Source: Microbacterium sulfonylureivorans
GTDB lineage: Bacteria > Actinomycetota > Actinomycetes > Actinomycetales > Microbacteriaceae
DNA: 64,000 nt
Assembly: GCF_003999995.1 (NCBI RefSeq)
Contig: NZ_RJAD01000002.1
Span: 124,001 to 188,000, forward strand
Direction: 5' to 3'
The number at the start of each line of letters is the position of its first letter. Within the stretch, counting starts at the first letter, position 1. Below are positions 8,058 to 15,499 of the stretch, piece after piece. The position numbers and the translations under genes were made by a program. The notes beneath the pieces are model-generated. The model was not told the DNA's origin, did no database searches, and saw only the letters and a program-made list of their open reading frames with translations.

Positions 8058-9959
8058 ATGGCCAATCTGACGATCATCCAGCAGTCGCCCGAGCCGGAAC
8101 AGGTCGCGCAGCGATCGCGCACGCGCCGATCCATCGCCGCCAAGATCCGCGCGATGGGGCAGAACCGCATCGGCGCCCTCCTCCTGCTGCTCGCCACCGC
8201 GATCGCGATCGTGTGGGCGAACATCGCGACGGGCTCCTACGCGGCGTTCTGGGAGACCCACCTCACGGTAGGCGTCGGCGATCTGCACCTCGATTTCACG
8301 CTCCATGCGCTCGTCAACGACGCCCTCATGGCGATCTTCTTCTTCACGGTCGGGCTGGAGGTGCGCCGCGAGTTCGCGATCGGAGAGCTCACCAGCTGGT
8401 CGCGTGCGATGGTGCCGGTCATCGCCGCGATCGCCGGACTCGCGCTCCCCGCGCTCCTGTTCGTGCTCATCGCCATGGGATCGGGCTACGAGGCCGCGTG
8501 GGGTGTCGTGATCTCGACCGACACGGCATTCCTCGTCGGGGCGCTGGCGCTCATCGGACCGCGCGTGCCCGGCCGGCTCCGCGTGTTCCTTCTCGCCCTC
8601 GCGGTCGTCGACGACATCGGCGCCCTCTCGATCATCGCGCTGGTCTACACCGAGAACTTCACGCCGCTGCCGCTCGCCATCGCCGCCGTGGGACTCGTCG
8701 GCGTCTACTTCACCCGGTACCTGCCCAGCGGACGCGGCCCGGTGTACGCGACGCTCTCGATCGTCGTCTGGCTCGCTTTCCTCGCGTCGGGCGTGCATCC
8801 GACACTCGCGGGCGTGGCGATCGCCCTGCTGGTGCCGGTGTACCGGCCCGACCGGCGCGACGTCGAGCACGCGCTCGAGCTCGCCCGCACCTTCCGGCAG
8901 TCGCCGAACAGCGAGTACGCGCGCGCCGCGGCGAACAGCCTGCGCGAGTCGATCTCCATCAACGAGCGGCTGCAGTCCGCCTACGCACCCTACGTCGCGT
9001 ACGTGATCCTTCCGCTGTTCGCCCTCGCCAACGCCGGGGTGGTGCTCAGCCCGGAGATCCTCGGCCGGGCGATGACCTCCGCCCTCACGTGGGGCATCGT
9101 CGTCGGACTGGTGGTCGGCAAGCTCCTCGGAGTGTTCGGATCGACGGCGCTCATGAAGCTCATGAAGGTGGGGGAGTTCGGCCCAGGGCTGACCCTCGAC
9201 CGGCTGGCAGGCGGCGCCGCGCTGTGCGGCATCGGCTTCACGATCTCGCTGTTCATCGTCGATATCGCCATCGACGGCGCCGACGCGAAGAACGCGGCGC
9301 GCGTCGGCGTGCTCGCGGCATCCGTCATCGCGTTCGTCCTCGCGACGATCATCTTCCGGATCTCCGACGCGGTGCGGCCCGACACCGACCCCGGACAGAC
9401 GCTCGCACGGCCGGTGGACCCGCGACGCGATCACATCTTCGGCTCGCCCGACGCGCCCTTCACGATCGTCGAGTACGGCGACTTCCAGTGCGGCTTCTGC
9501 CTCAAGGCGTCCGGCTCGATCCACGAGGTGTACGAAGAGCTCGGCGACCGGCTGCGCTACGTGTGGCGCCACGCGCCCCTGACGCAGTACCACCCCAACG
9601 CGCTCGCAGGTGCGGAGGCGGCAGAGGCGGCGTCGCTGCAGGGCAAGTTCTTCGAGTTCGAGCGGGGCCTGTTCGCCGACCAGGAGAACCAGCGGCCGTC
9701 CGACATCATCCGCCTCGCGCACGAGCTCGGGCTCGACGTCGACAGGTTCGAGCGGGATCTCACGGCTCCCGAGGTCACCGGCCGGGTGCAGGACGACATG
9801 CTGGATGCCGAGGCCATGGGCATCACGTCTGTGCCGACGCTGTTCATCAACGGTCGCAGGCACACCGGGCCGTACGACTCGCAGTCGCTCATCCGCGCGC
9901 TGTCGGGTTCCGACCCCGAATCCGCTCCGGTCGGCCCCACCGGCCCGGCCGCTCAGTAG
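8058..9959 (+). CDS. nhaA: Na+/H+ antiporter NhaA fused to a C-terminal DsbA/thioredoxin-like domain
   Basis: 633 residues. Residues ~30-445 are a full NhaA: many hydrophobic helices and the paired Asp essential for Na+/H+ exchange in V-V-D-D-I-G (D185-D186, equivalent to E. coli D163-D164). Residues ~455-625 form a thioredoxin-fold domain of the DsbA/FrnE type with active site C478-G-F-C481 and the cis-Pro motif S-V-P-T near the end. NhaA has 12 helices with both ends cytoplasmic, so the redox domain should face the cytoplasm. The start at 8058 gives a normal NhaA N-terminus. NhaA-thioredoxin fusions are known in Actinobacteria. The next gene encodes a thioredoxin-reductase-like flavoprotein, suggesting redox control of antiport. 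Confidence 0.9.
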   Translation: MANLTIIQQSPEPEQVAQRSRTRRSIAAKIRAMGQNRIGALLLLLATAIAIVWANIATGSYAAFWETHLTVGVGDLHLDFTLHALVNDALMAIFFFTVGLEVRREFAIGELTSWSRAMVPVIAAIAGLALPALLFVLIAMGSGYEAAWGVVISTDTAFLVGALALIGPRVPGRLRVFLLALAVVDDIGALSIIALVYTENFTPLPLAIAAVGLVGVYFTRYLPSGRGPVYATLSIVVWLAFLASGVHPTLAGVAIALLVPVYRPDRRDVEHALELARTFRQSPNSEYARAAANSLRESISINERLQSAYAPYVAYVILPLFALANAGVVLSPEILGRAMTSALTWGIVVGLVVGKLLGVFGSTALMKLMKVGEFGPGLTLDRLAGGAALCGIGFTISLFIVDIAIDGADAKNAARVGVLAASVIAFVLATIIFRISDAVRPDTDPGQTLARPVDPRRDHIFGSPDAPFTIVEYGDFQCGFCLKASGSIHEVYEELGDRLRYVWRHAPLTQYHPNALAGAEAAEAASLQGKFFEFERGLFADQENQRPSDIIRLAHELGLDVDRFERDLTAPEVTGRVQDDMLDAEAMGITSVPTLFINGRRHTGPYDSQSLIRALSGSDPESAPVGPTGPAAQ

Positions 9960-9969
9960 CCTGGTGGCG

Positions 9970-11601
9970 ATGGACACCGCATCCGACCCCATCCAGCGCC
10001 CGGAGCTCACCGATGCCCAGTGGGAGCGCCTGTGCGGCTTCGGCGTGCCCGAGCGGGTGGAGGCGGGCGACTACCTGTTCCGCTCGGGTGATCGCACCTA
10101 TGACCTGATCCTCGTCGACGAGGGCGAGGTCGAGATCGTGCGCGACTCGCTCTTCTGGATCGAAGAGGCGGTGCTCGCCCGCAGCGGCGCGCGGACGTTC
10201 GTCGGGGAGCTGGGGCTTCTCAACGGGCAGGGCGCCTTCCTCTCCGCCCGGGCGGCCACGCCCGCGCGGGTCCTTCGCGTGACCCGGCCGGAGCTGCGAC
10301 GGCTGATGGCCGAGGACGACGAGCTGTGCGACATCATCCTCCACGCGCTGTGGGCGCGCCGCGAATCGCTGCGCCGCGGACCGGCCGCCCTCACCCTGAA
10401 GTTCGTCGGTCAGAGTTCGTCGCGCGACTTCCTCGCGCTCCAGCGCTTCGCCGAGCGCCTCGATCTGGTGCACAAGACGGTCGCGCTCGCACCGGGCGAG
10501 CTGGGCGCCCACGAGAAGCTCGGGCTCACGGCCGACGACCTCCCGATCGCCTACATCCAGGGAGAGGCGATCCCGCGCGCCACTCCGGGAATCGTCGCCG
10601 AGCGCCTCGGGCTCAGCTATCAGGCCAATGGCGACGAGGTCGTCGATCTGGTCGTCGTCGGGGGTGGCCCCGCCGGCCTTGCCGCGGCGATCTACGGCGC
10701 CTCCGAAGGACTCAGCACGGTGCTGCTCGACGCCGTGGCTCCGGGCGGGCAGGCGGCCTCGACATCCCGCATCGAGAACTTCCTCGGGTTCCCGTTCGGC
10801 GTCAGCGGAGGCGATCTCATCGGGCAGGCCAGCCTCCAGGCGCTCAAGTTCGGTGTGCGCGTGTATGCGCCGTGCGAGGCGGTCAGGCTCGAGCCGGTCG
10901 AGGACCGCCAGCTCGACGTGACGCTCGCCGACGGTCGCCTCATCCGCACCCGCACCGCGATCGTGACGTCGGGTGCGGCCTACCGGCGCCTGGACCTCGA
11001 GCGATGGGCCGACTTCGAGCGCGCCGGCATCTACTACGCCGCGACGCAGCTCGAGCTGCGTCAGGTGATGGAGTCGCCGGTCGTCGTCGTGGGCGGCGCG
11101 AACTCGGCCGGGCAGGCATCGCTGTATCTCGCCGCGAACGGATGCCCCGTCCACCTTGTGGTGCGCGGCACCGACCTCGGCGGGCGCATGTCGTCCTATC
11201 TCGTCGACCGGCTGCTGGAAGATCCCCGCGTGCAGGTGCACACCGGCGCGAACGTCGTCGGTCTCGACGGCGGCGACGCCCTCGAGCGCGTGCGGATCGA
11301 CCGCGTCGGCGACGTCGATGCGCGCGGCCTGTTCTGCTTCATCGGCGCCGATCCGGCGACAGGCTGGCTGTCGTCGCTCGACCGCGACGCGGACGGCTTC
11401 CTGCGGACGGGCACCGACATCGCTGCCCAGTCCCTCGCGCAGTGGCAGCGGCTGGGCCGCGAGCCACTGCCGTTCGAGACCTCCGTTCCGCGGGTCTTCG
11501 CCGCGGGCGATGTGCGCCGCGGTTCGATGAAGCGCGTCGCCGCCGCTGTCGGCGAGGGGTCGAGCGCCGTCGCGTCGGTGCATCGCGCCCTCGCCGGCTG
11601 A
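9970..11601 (+). CDS. Cyclic-nucleotide-binding domain / thioredoxin-reductase-like flavoprotein lacking the CxxC
   Basis: 543 residues. Residues ~15-135 resemble a cNMP-binding/CRP-type sensor domain (F-R-S-G-D, F-V-G-E-L-G-L-L). Residues ~225-540 are a class II thioredoxin-reductase fold: FAD motif G-G-G-P-A-G (231-236), NADPH motif G-G-A-N-S-A-G, and C-terminal F-A-A-G-D-V. The redox-active C-A-T-C of true reductases is replaced by A-A-T-Q (357-360), so direct dithiol transfer to thioredoxin is unlikely. It may be a cNMP- or ligand-gated NADPH oxidoreductase. It starts 10 bases after nhaA, so the two are surely co-transcribed. Similar cNMP-TrxR proteins occur beside UBP zinc-finger genes in Actinobacteria, as here. 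Confidence 0.85.
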   Translation: MDTASDPIQRPELTDAQWERLCGFGVPERVEAGDYLFRSGDRTYDLILVDEGEVEIVRDSLFWIEEAVLARSGARTFVGELGLLNGQGAFLSARAATPARVLRVTRPELRRLMAEDDELCDIILHALWARRESLRRGPAALTLKFVGQSSSRDFLALQRFAERLDLVHKTVALAPGELGAHEKLGLTADDLPIAYIQGEAIPRATPGIVAERLGLSYQANGDEVVDLVVVGGGPAGLAAAIYGASEGLSTVLLDAVAPGGQAASTSRIENFLGFPFGVSGGDLIGQASLQALKFGVRVYAPCEAVRLEPVEDRQLDVTLADGRLIRTRTAIVTSGAAYRRLDLERWADFERAGIYYAATQLELRQVMESPVVVVGGANSAGQASLYLAANGCPVHLVVRGTDLGGRMSSYLVDRLLEDPRVQVHTGANVVGLDGGDALERVRIDRVGDVDARGLFCFIGADPATGWLSSLDRDADGFLRTGTDIAAQSLAQWQRLGREPLPFETSVPRVFAAGDVRRGSMKRVAAAVGEGSSAVASVHRALAG

Positions 11602-11629
11602 CCGTTCCGAGCCCTACGAGGAGAAGACC

Positions 11630-11983
11630 GTGCTGGACGACATCGACGTGACGGCCGCGCCGAGCGGAACCGGCTGCGCCGACTGCGACGCCGTGGGTGG
11701 CTGGTGGCTGCATCTGCGCCGCTGCGCGGCGTGCGGCCACGTCGGATGCTGCGACTCGTCGCTCGCCCAGCACGCCTCCGCGCACGCGCGGGAGAGCGGG
11801 CACCGGCTCGTGCAGAGCTTCGAGCCGGGCGAGGACTGGTGGTGGGACTACGAGGCGGCGACGTGGGCGGACGGGCCCGACCTGGCCCCGCCGACCAGCC
11901 GCCCCGACGAACAGACCGTTCCCGGCCCCGCCGACCGAGTGCCGGCCGACTGGCGCGCCGAGCTGAAGGCCGCCGGGCGCTGA
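11630..11983 (+). CDS. UBP-type zinc-finger protein
   Basis: 117 residues. The N-terminal half has the zf-UBP pattern: C-A-D-C, W-L-H-L-R-R-C-A-A-C-G-H-V-G-C-C-D, and H-A-S-A-H-A-R-E-S-G-H, which supply the Cys/His zinc ligands. A Trp-rich stretch (D-W-W-W-D-Y) follows, and the end is acidic and Pro-rich. In eukaryotes this finger binds ubiquitin C-termini; the bacterial role is unknown. The GTG at 11630 has GAGGAG upstream. It is 28 bases after the cNMP-flavoprotein and completes a three-gene unit with nhaA. Confidence 0.8.
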   Translation: MLDDIDVTAAPSGTGCADCDAVGGWWLHLRRCAACGHVGCCDSSLAQHASAHARESGHRLVQSFEPGEDWWWDYEAATWADGPDLAPPTSRPDEQTVPGPADRVPADWRAELKAAGR

Positions 11984-12004
11984 ACGGCGCCGGTCACCCC
12001 GGGG

Positions 12005-12586
12005 TCAGGACTTGGGCCATTCGATGAGGAGCAGGCCCTGCTTGGTGTCGGCGAGCTTCACCGAGCCGGCGACGAAGAGGTAGGTCATGCCGTAGCCCTC
12101 CTCGTCGACGGCGATCGTCGTCTCCTTGGGCTCGGTGATGTACACGCCCTCGGAGGACTCCTCGCGGATCCAGCCCTGGTCCACCATCGAGGTCTGCGCC
12201 TCGGCGGCCTCCTCGTCGCCGATCGGCGCCCAGCCGAACAGCTGCAGGTGATCGCCGGCCGGGCCCTCGAAGTCTGCCCAGACGCACTGGATGCCGTGGG
12301 CGAGCTCGAGCTCGCCCAGGTAGAACTTCTCGGCGCGTGACGACCATCCGATGCTCTCGAAGTCGGCGACGACGTCGGCGCCGATGAGGGTCTCGCAGGT
12401 GGGGTCTTCGTCCGCGGCGTCGGCGGTCGGTGTGGGTGTCGCCTCGGGTGGGGCGGCGGTGGGCGTGCCGGCCATCGACTCGGTGGGCTGCGACGCGGGG
12501 GGAGCCTGCGACGCGCACGCGGTCGCCAGGGTGGCGGTCAGCGCGATGACGAGCGCGGCGCCGAAACGGTGTCGTGGGGGGAACAT
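12005..12586 (-). CDS. Putative lipoprotein, unknown function
   Basis: 193 residues. The N-terminus is a lipoprotein signal: basic M-F-P-P-R-H-R, a hydrophobic core and L-A-T-A-C (Cys24) as a weak lipobox. It is followed by a Pro/Thr/Ala-rich linker and a ~130-residue domain with two more Cys (C-E-T and Q-C-V-W) that could form a disulfide. The pattern (signal, low-complexity linker, small disulfide domain) fits an actinobacterial membrane-anchored extracellular protein. No family is recognised. The ATG at 12586 is chosen because it begins the signal sequence. It is convergent with the UBP gene and downstream of the HisN-like gene. Confidence 0.75.
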   Translation of the reverse strand: MFPPRHRFGAALVIALTATLATACASQAPPASQPTESMAGTPTAAPPEATPTPTADAADEDPTCETLIGADVVADFESIGWSSRAEKFYLGELELAHGIQCVWADFEGPAGDHLQLFGWAPIGDEEAAEAQTSMVDQGWIREESSEGVYITEPKETTIAVDEEGYGMTYLFVAGSVKLADTKQGLLLIEWPKS

Positions 12587-12624
12587 CGAGCGGTCTCCGG
12601 GGGAGGGGATCGGATGGTGCAGGG

Positions 12625-13452
12625 CTAGGGGGAGTGCAGCAATGCGAGGAACGGATCGTGGAGAACGCGGTTGGTGGCCAGCGACGACCGTTCGGACAGC
12701 GAGTCGTGGCCGTCGTACGAGGTGAAGCGTCCGCCGGCCTCGGTCACGATCGGAACGAGCGCGGCGATGTCGTACTCCTTCACGCCGAACTCGGCGACGA
12801 ACTCCAGCCGCCCTTCGGCGAGGAGCATGTACGGCCAGGCGTCGCCGTAGCCTCGGTCGCGCCAGACCGACGACGTCAGTCGCTCGAGCGCGTCGAGCTT
12901 GCCGGCATCCCGCCACTGCCCGATGCTCTGGAAGCTCACGCTCGAATCGGCGATCGTGTCGACGGTCGACACGGCCAGGCGCTTCGGCGCGCCCGAGGGC
13001 GTGTTCGTCCATGCGCCCAGTCCCGTCGCGGCCCACCACCGCCGCCCGATCGCCGGCTGGCTCGCGACCCCCACGCGAGGCACGCCGTCGATCGACAGGG
13101 CGATCAGAGTCGTCCACATCGGGATGCCCTTGAGGTAATTGGCCGTGCCATCGATGGGGTCGACGATCCACTGGCGGTTCGAGTCGCCGGTGACGCCGTA
13201 CTCCTCGCCGAACACGCCGTCGTCCGGGCGCTCGACCTCGATCACCGCGCGGATCGCCCGCTCGGTCGCGAGATCGGCCTCGGTGACATGGCTCGCATCC
13301 GCCTTCAGGCTGACTTCGAGATCCGCGGCATCGAAACGGTCCATGGATGCCGCGTCCGCCGCGTCCGCGATGCGAAGCGCCAGCTCGAGATCGGCGCCGA
13401 GGTCGCCCTCGAACGGCGCATCGAAGGGAGGCGTCGAGGAAGGCGGGGTCAC
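12625..13452 (-). CDS. hisN: Inositol-monophosphatase-family phosphatase, probably histidinol-phosphatase
   Basis: 275 residues. IMPase metal-site motifs are seen: G-E-E-Y, D-P-I-D-G-T near residue 98, and a late site in R-G-Y-G-D-A-W-P-Y ... K-E-Y-D-I-A-A. The R-G-Y-G-D motif and overall length match the actinobacterial HisN group, which dephosphorylates histidinol phosphate in histidine synthesis, rather than SuhB or CysQ. It acts in the cytoplasm with Mg2+. GTG 13452 is the likely start. It stands alone on the minus strand, 38 bases upstream of the lipoprotein gene. Confidence 0.8.
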   Translation of the reverse strand: MTPPSSTPPFDAPFEGDLGADLELALRIADAADAASMDRFDAADLEVSLKADASHVTEADLATERAIRAVIEVERPDDGVFGEEYGVTGDSNRQWIVDPIDGTANYLKGIPMWTTLIALSIDGVPRVGVASQPAIGRRWWAATGLGAWTNTPSGAPKRLAVSTVDTIADSSVSFQSIGQWRDAGKLDALERLTSSVWRDRGYGDAWPYMLLAEGRLEFVAEFGVKEYDIAALVPIVTEAGGRFTSYDGHDSLSERSSLATNRVLHDPFLALLHSP

Positions 13453-13546
13453 GTTACCGAGGATATCCGGCCAAGAGCGACCTCGATTTCCGAGTCACGC
13501 AATCGTGATGCTAATGTTGACCCTCGGTTCGCCTCTTGCGAATCAC

Positions 13547-13622
13547 GCACCTCTAGCTCAATCGGCAGAGCAACTGACTCTTAATCAGTGGGTTCTGGGT
13601 TCAAGTCCCAGGGGGTGCACCA
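13547..13622 (+). tRNA. tRNA-Lys (anticodon CTT)
   Basis: 76 bases including an encoded CCA. Acceptor arms GCACCTC/GGGGTGC, anticodon stem ACTGA/TCAGT with loop CTCTTAA (anticodon CTT, Lys), T arm CTGGG-TTCAAGT-CCCAG. Followed immediately by a strong hairpin. Confidence 0.97.
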
Positions 13623-13625
13623 AAT

Positions 13626-13667
13626 AGAAACGCCTGGTCAGAGTGTGAATCTCTGCCAGGCGTTTCT
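13626..13667. terminator. Hairpin terminator after tRNA-Lys
   Basis: The outer 12-bp stem (13626-13637 with 13656-13667) continues after a single bulged T into a further 5-bp stem (13639-13643 with 13651-13655) around a seven-base loop. It starts four bases after the tRNA CCA end. Confidence 0.8.
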
Positions 13668-13706
13668 CGTGTACAAACTCGAGCGTGCACGAATGCCAGG
13701 GATTTG

Positions 13707-13985
13707 CTAGGAGCGCGGCTTGGATCGCCGCGCCGCGACGCCGTTTGCGCGCCCCAATGAAATACCGTCAAACCCGTCAAACAGACTGCCAACAGGATGC
13801 CGCCGACCCGTACGGGCAGCAGGGCCCGAAAAGTCCTGCACGACGGGCTCAGGCGGTCGAGCTTCGCCACGACGAGGCCTGCGGCGTCGCGCTTCTTCGG
13901 GTGCAGGCGTTCGAGCGCGGCCTGGAGCTGAGGGCGGTCGAGCGACTTCGCCGACAGACCTTCGTCCACGTACCACTCGATGTCC
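13707..13985 (-). pseudogene. Serine recombinase, middle fragment (frameshifted)
   Basis: Reading the minus strand from 13985 gives D-I-E-W-Y-V-D-E-G-L-S-A-K-S-L-D-R, then L-V-V-A-K-L-D-R-L-S, the conserved resolvase-domain segments of serine site-specific recombinases. After D-R-L-S the match moves to another frame (V-Q-D-F-S-G), which indicates a frameshift, and it fades near 13707. The N-terminal 37 codons lie at 15355-15467 on the other side of the IS element. It was probably once the integrase or resolvase of a mobile element. No full-length product is possible. Confidence 0.7.
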
Positions 13986-13987
13986 TA

Positions 13988-14003
13988 GGGCGTGTTGCTA
14001 AAC
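13988..14003 (+). repeat. Left terminal inverted repeat of the IS
   Basis: GGGCGTGTTGCTAAAC, the exact reverse complement of 15339-15354. It is preceded by TA. Confidence 0.9.
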
Positions 14004-14022
14004 ACTCTTGGGCCGTTCGTCG

Positions 14023-14427
14023 GTGAGTGTTGATGTCGTGTCGCGTGACGTGATCTCGGATGAGGCCTGGGCGGTGATCGGGCCGCTGTTCCCGGTGGTG
14101 AGAGCAACGGGTCGGCCACCGGTGGACCGTCGCGCGTTGGTGGAAGCGACCGCGTGGCGGTTCCGGACCGGGGCTCCGTGGCGGGACGTCCCAGAGCGGT
14201 TCGGGAATTGGAACACGATCTATAAGAACTTCAACCGGTGGGCCGAGCAGGGCGTCTGGGCGAGGGTCCTCGAGAAAGTCCAGTCCCTCGCGCATCAGCG
14301 GGGAGACTTGGATTGGGTCGCGTCGATCGACTCGACGATCGTGCGCGTGCACCAGCATGGCGCGACCCTTCCTCGAGTCACGGGGGGCCCTGTCGAACTA
14401 CAAGAAGTTCGGGCTGGAGCCTCCTGA
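14023..14427 (+). CDS. IS5/IS427-type transposase, first frame (N-terminal part)
   Basis: 134 residues from GTG 14023 (an upstream TTG at 14008 is also in frame). It begins with the DUF4096-type helix domain (I-S-D-E-A-W-A-V-I-G-P-L-F-P, W-R-F-R-T-G-A-P-W-R-D-V-P) and ends around the first catalytic Asp (W-V-A-S-I-D-S-T-I-V-R-V-H-Q-H). The rest of the transposase is in the +1 frame from 14357. The run of six G at 14382-14387 in the overlap would allow a +1 shift. This could be programmed frameshifting, usual for this IS group, or an inactivating indel. Confidence 0.85.
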   Translation: MSVDVVSRDVISDEAWAVIGPLFPVVRATGRPPVDRRALVEATAWRFRTGAPWRDVPERFGNWNTIYKNFNRWAEQGVWARVLEKVQSLAHQRGDLDWVASIDSTIVRVHQHGATLPRVTGGPVELQEVRAGAS

Positions 14428-14914
14428 TCACGCGATCGGAAGATCTCGCGGCGGCCTGACGACGAAGAACCATCTGGTCTGCGACGGTCGCGGGCGCGCC
14501 CTGGCGTTCATCCTGACCCCCGGGCAGGCGGCCGACACCAGGTTGCTGTCGACGACGCTGGAGCAGATTCGTGTTCACGGCGCGGTCGGCGGGCCGAGGT
14601 CCCGGCCTGATCGGGTCCTCGCGGACAAGGGTTACCCGTCACGGGCGAATCGGGCATGGCTTCGCGAGCGGGGCATCGCCGCCACGATCCCAGAACGGAA
14701 CGATCAGATCGCCAACCGGCGCAAACGCTCCGGCAGGCCGATCGAGTTCGGCGACGAACAGCGACTCCGCTACCGCGGCCGGAACGTCGTCGAGCGTTGC
14801 TTCAACAAGCTCAAGCAATGGCGCGGGATCGCGATACGCTCAGACAAGACCGCCCGGAATTACCACGCAGGACTCTGCCTCGCCGCCACGCTGCACTGGG
14901 TCGCCAGCAGCTAG
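14357..14914 (+). CDS. IS5/IS427-type transposase, second frame (catalytic C-terminal part)
   Basis: 185 residues in the +1 frame relative to 14023-14427, overlapping it by 71 bases. Conserved motifs are G-R-S-R-G-G-L-T-T-K, the second catalytic Asp in V-L-A-D-K-G-Y, and the catalytic Glu region R-N-V-V-E-R-C-F-N-K-L-K-Q. It is not expected to be made alone; a frameshift in the overlap would yield one ~290-residue transposase. The ATG at 14357 is nominal. The convergent Imm8 gene ends 11 bases after this stop codon. Confidence 0.85.
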   Translation: MARPFLESRGALSNYKKFGLEPPDHAIGRSRGGLTTKNHLVCDGRGRALAFILTPGQAADTRLLSTTLEQIRVHGAVGGPRSRPDRVLADKGYPSRANRAWLRERGIAATIPERNDQIANRRKRSGRPIEFGDEQRLRYRGRNVVERCFNKLKQWRGIAIRSDKTARNYHAGLCLAATLHWVASS

Positions 14915-14924
14915 CGACCGGATA

Positions 14925-15281
14925 TTAGGGCGTGTAGTCCTCGAACTCCCAGAAGCCGAGCCGGCCCAGGCGGTTGCCGATCTCGCTCCACTCGTCGCCC
15001 TCGACACGTCGCACTCTGGCCTCGAACCAGTCGTGGAGGACTCGCTCGTCGAACTGCCCCATGGTGACGACGACGTGGTGTCGCGCGTCGTAGATGCCTC
15101 CCGTCTTCCGGCAGGCCTGAGCGAGCCACTCGGGCGTGCAGACGGTGACGTCGAACGTCTCGTCACCAGGACCGTCGGCGGGGCCAACCGTCAACCGAGC
15201 GTTGATTCTAAATGCCGACGCATCGGCAGCCAGACTTCTGGGATCCGGGTCGAAAGCGAGACTCCGCAACGTCGCACGCAT
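14925..15281 (-). CDS. Imm8-family immunity protein, passenger in the IS
   Basis: 118 residues. Features of immunity protein 8 (Pfam Imm8, predicted antidotes of polymorphic toxins) are visible: G-P-A-D-G-P-G-D-E-T-F-D-V-T-V-C-T-P-E-W-L, then H-H-V-V-V, then E-G-D-E-W-S-E-I and the C-terminal W-E-F-E-D-Y. No toxin gene is nearby. It reads toward the transposase from the right IS end, so its promoter must lie within the 57 bases before the right repeat or outside the IS. The ATG at 15281 gives a normal family length. It is likely an orphan antidote moved by the IS. Confidence 0.8.
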   Translation of the reverse strand: MRATLRSLAFDPDPRSLAADASAFRINARLTVGPADGPGDETFDVTVCTPEWLAQACRKTGGIYDARHHVVVTMGQFDERVLHDWFEARVRRVEGDEWSEIGNRLGRLGFWEFEDYTP

Positions 15282-15338
15282 GCGACCGATACTGCCCTAT
15301 GACACGACGGGAGACTGGCCCACCGGGCCGCCGACCGG

Positions 15339-15354
15339 GTTTAGCAACACGCCC
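15339..15354 (+). repeat. Right terminal inverted repeat of the IS
   Basis: GTTTAGCAACACGCCC, the perfect reverse complement of 13988-14003, followed by TA. It lies 425 bases beyond the transposase stop, whereas IS427 elements usually end within tens of bases. Confidence 0.9.
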
Positions 15355-15467
15355 TAGCCGTGGCTCGCGGCGTAGCGGGTGATGGTGTCGCGCTGAGCTT
15401 CCAGGCCGAGGCCGGAAGCGGCCTGCTCCTCGGTGCTGACTCGGAGGTAGCCGATCATGGTAGTCAT
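15355..15467 (-). pseudogene. Serine recombinase, N-terminal fragment
   Basis: 37 codons from ATG 15467 with a good RBS (AAGGAG, 13915-style spacing of about eight bases). G-Y-L-R-V-S-T-E-E-Q contains the catalytic Ser (S11) of serine recombinases, and G-L-G-L-E-A-Q-R-D continues the family pattern. The gene is cut by the IS. Joining 15355 to 13985 while keeping one TA reads C-A-C G-G-C then TAG then G-A-C A-T-C, that is H-G-stop-D-I-E-W. An amber codon therefore occupies the position usually holding Trp or another residue, and the gene may have been dead before the IS arrived. Confidence 0.75.
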
Positions 15468-15499
15468 GGAGTCTCCTTCGGGATGACAGAATCTGTGTC

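Larger units (their letters stand above)
13988..15354 (+). mobile_element. IS5-family (IS427-like) element carrying an Imm8 immunity gene
   Basis: 1367 bases bounded by perfect 16-base inverted repeats (13988-14003 and 15339-15354), flanked on both sides by TA (13986-13987, 15355-15356), consistent with a TA target duplication. It contains a two-frame DDE transposase (14023-14914) and, on the opposite strand, a complete Imm8-like gene (14925-15281). The recombinase frame resumes on both sides, so the whole segment including the immunity gene entered, or now sits, as one unit. A normal IS427 element is about 0.8-0.9 kb, so the extra ~0.4 kb is passenger DNA. Confidence 0.85.

Noticed and set aside
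14926..14936. A second IS end (TAGGGCGTGT) just after the transposase
   Set aside because: Only about ten bases match, the sequence is in left-end orientation, and it is explained by the last codons of the Imm8 gene. The perfect repeat is at 15339-15354.
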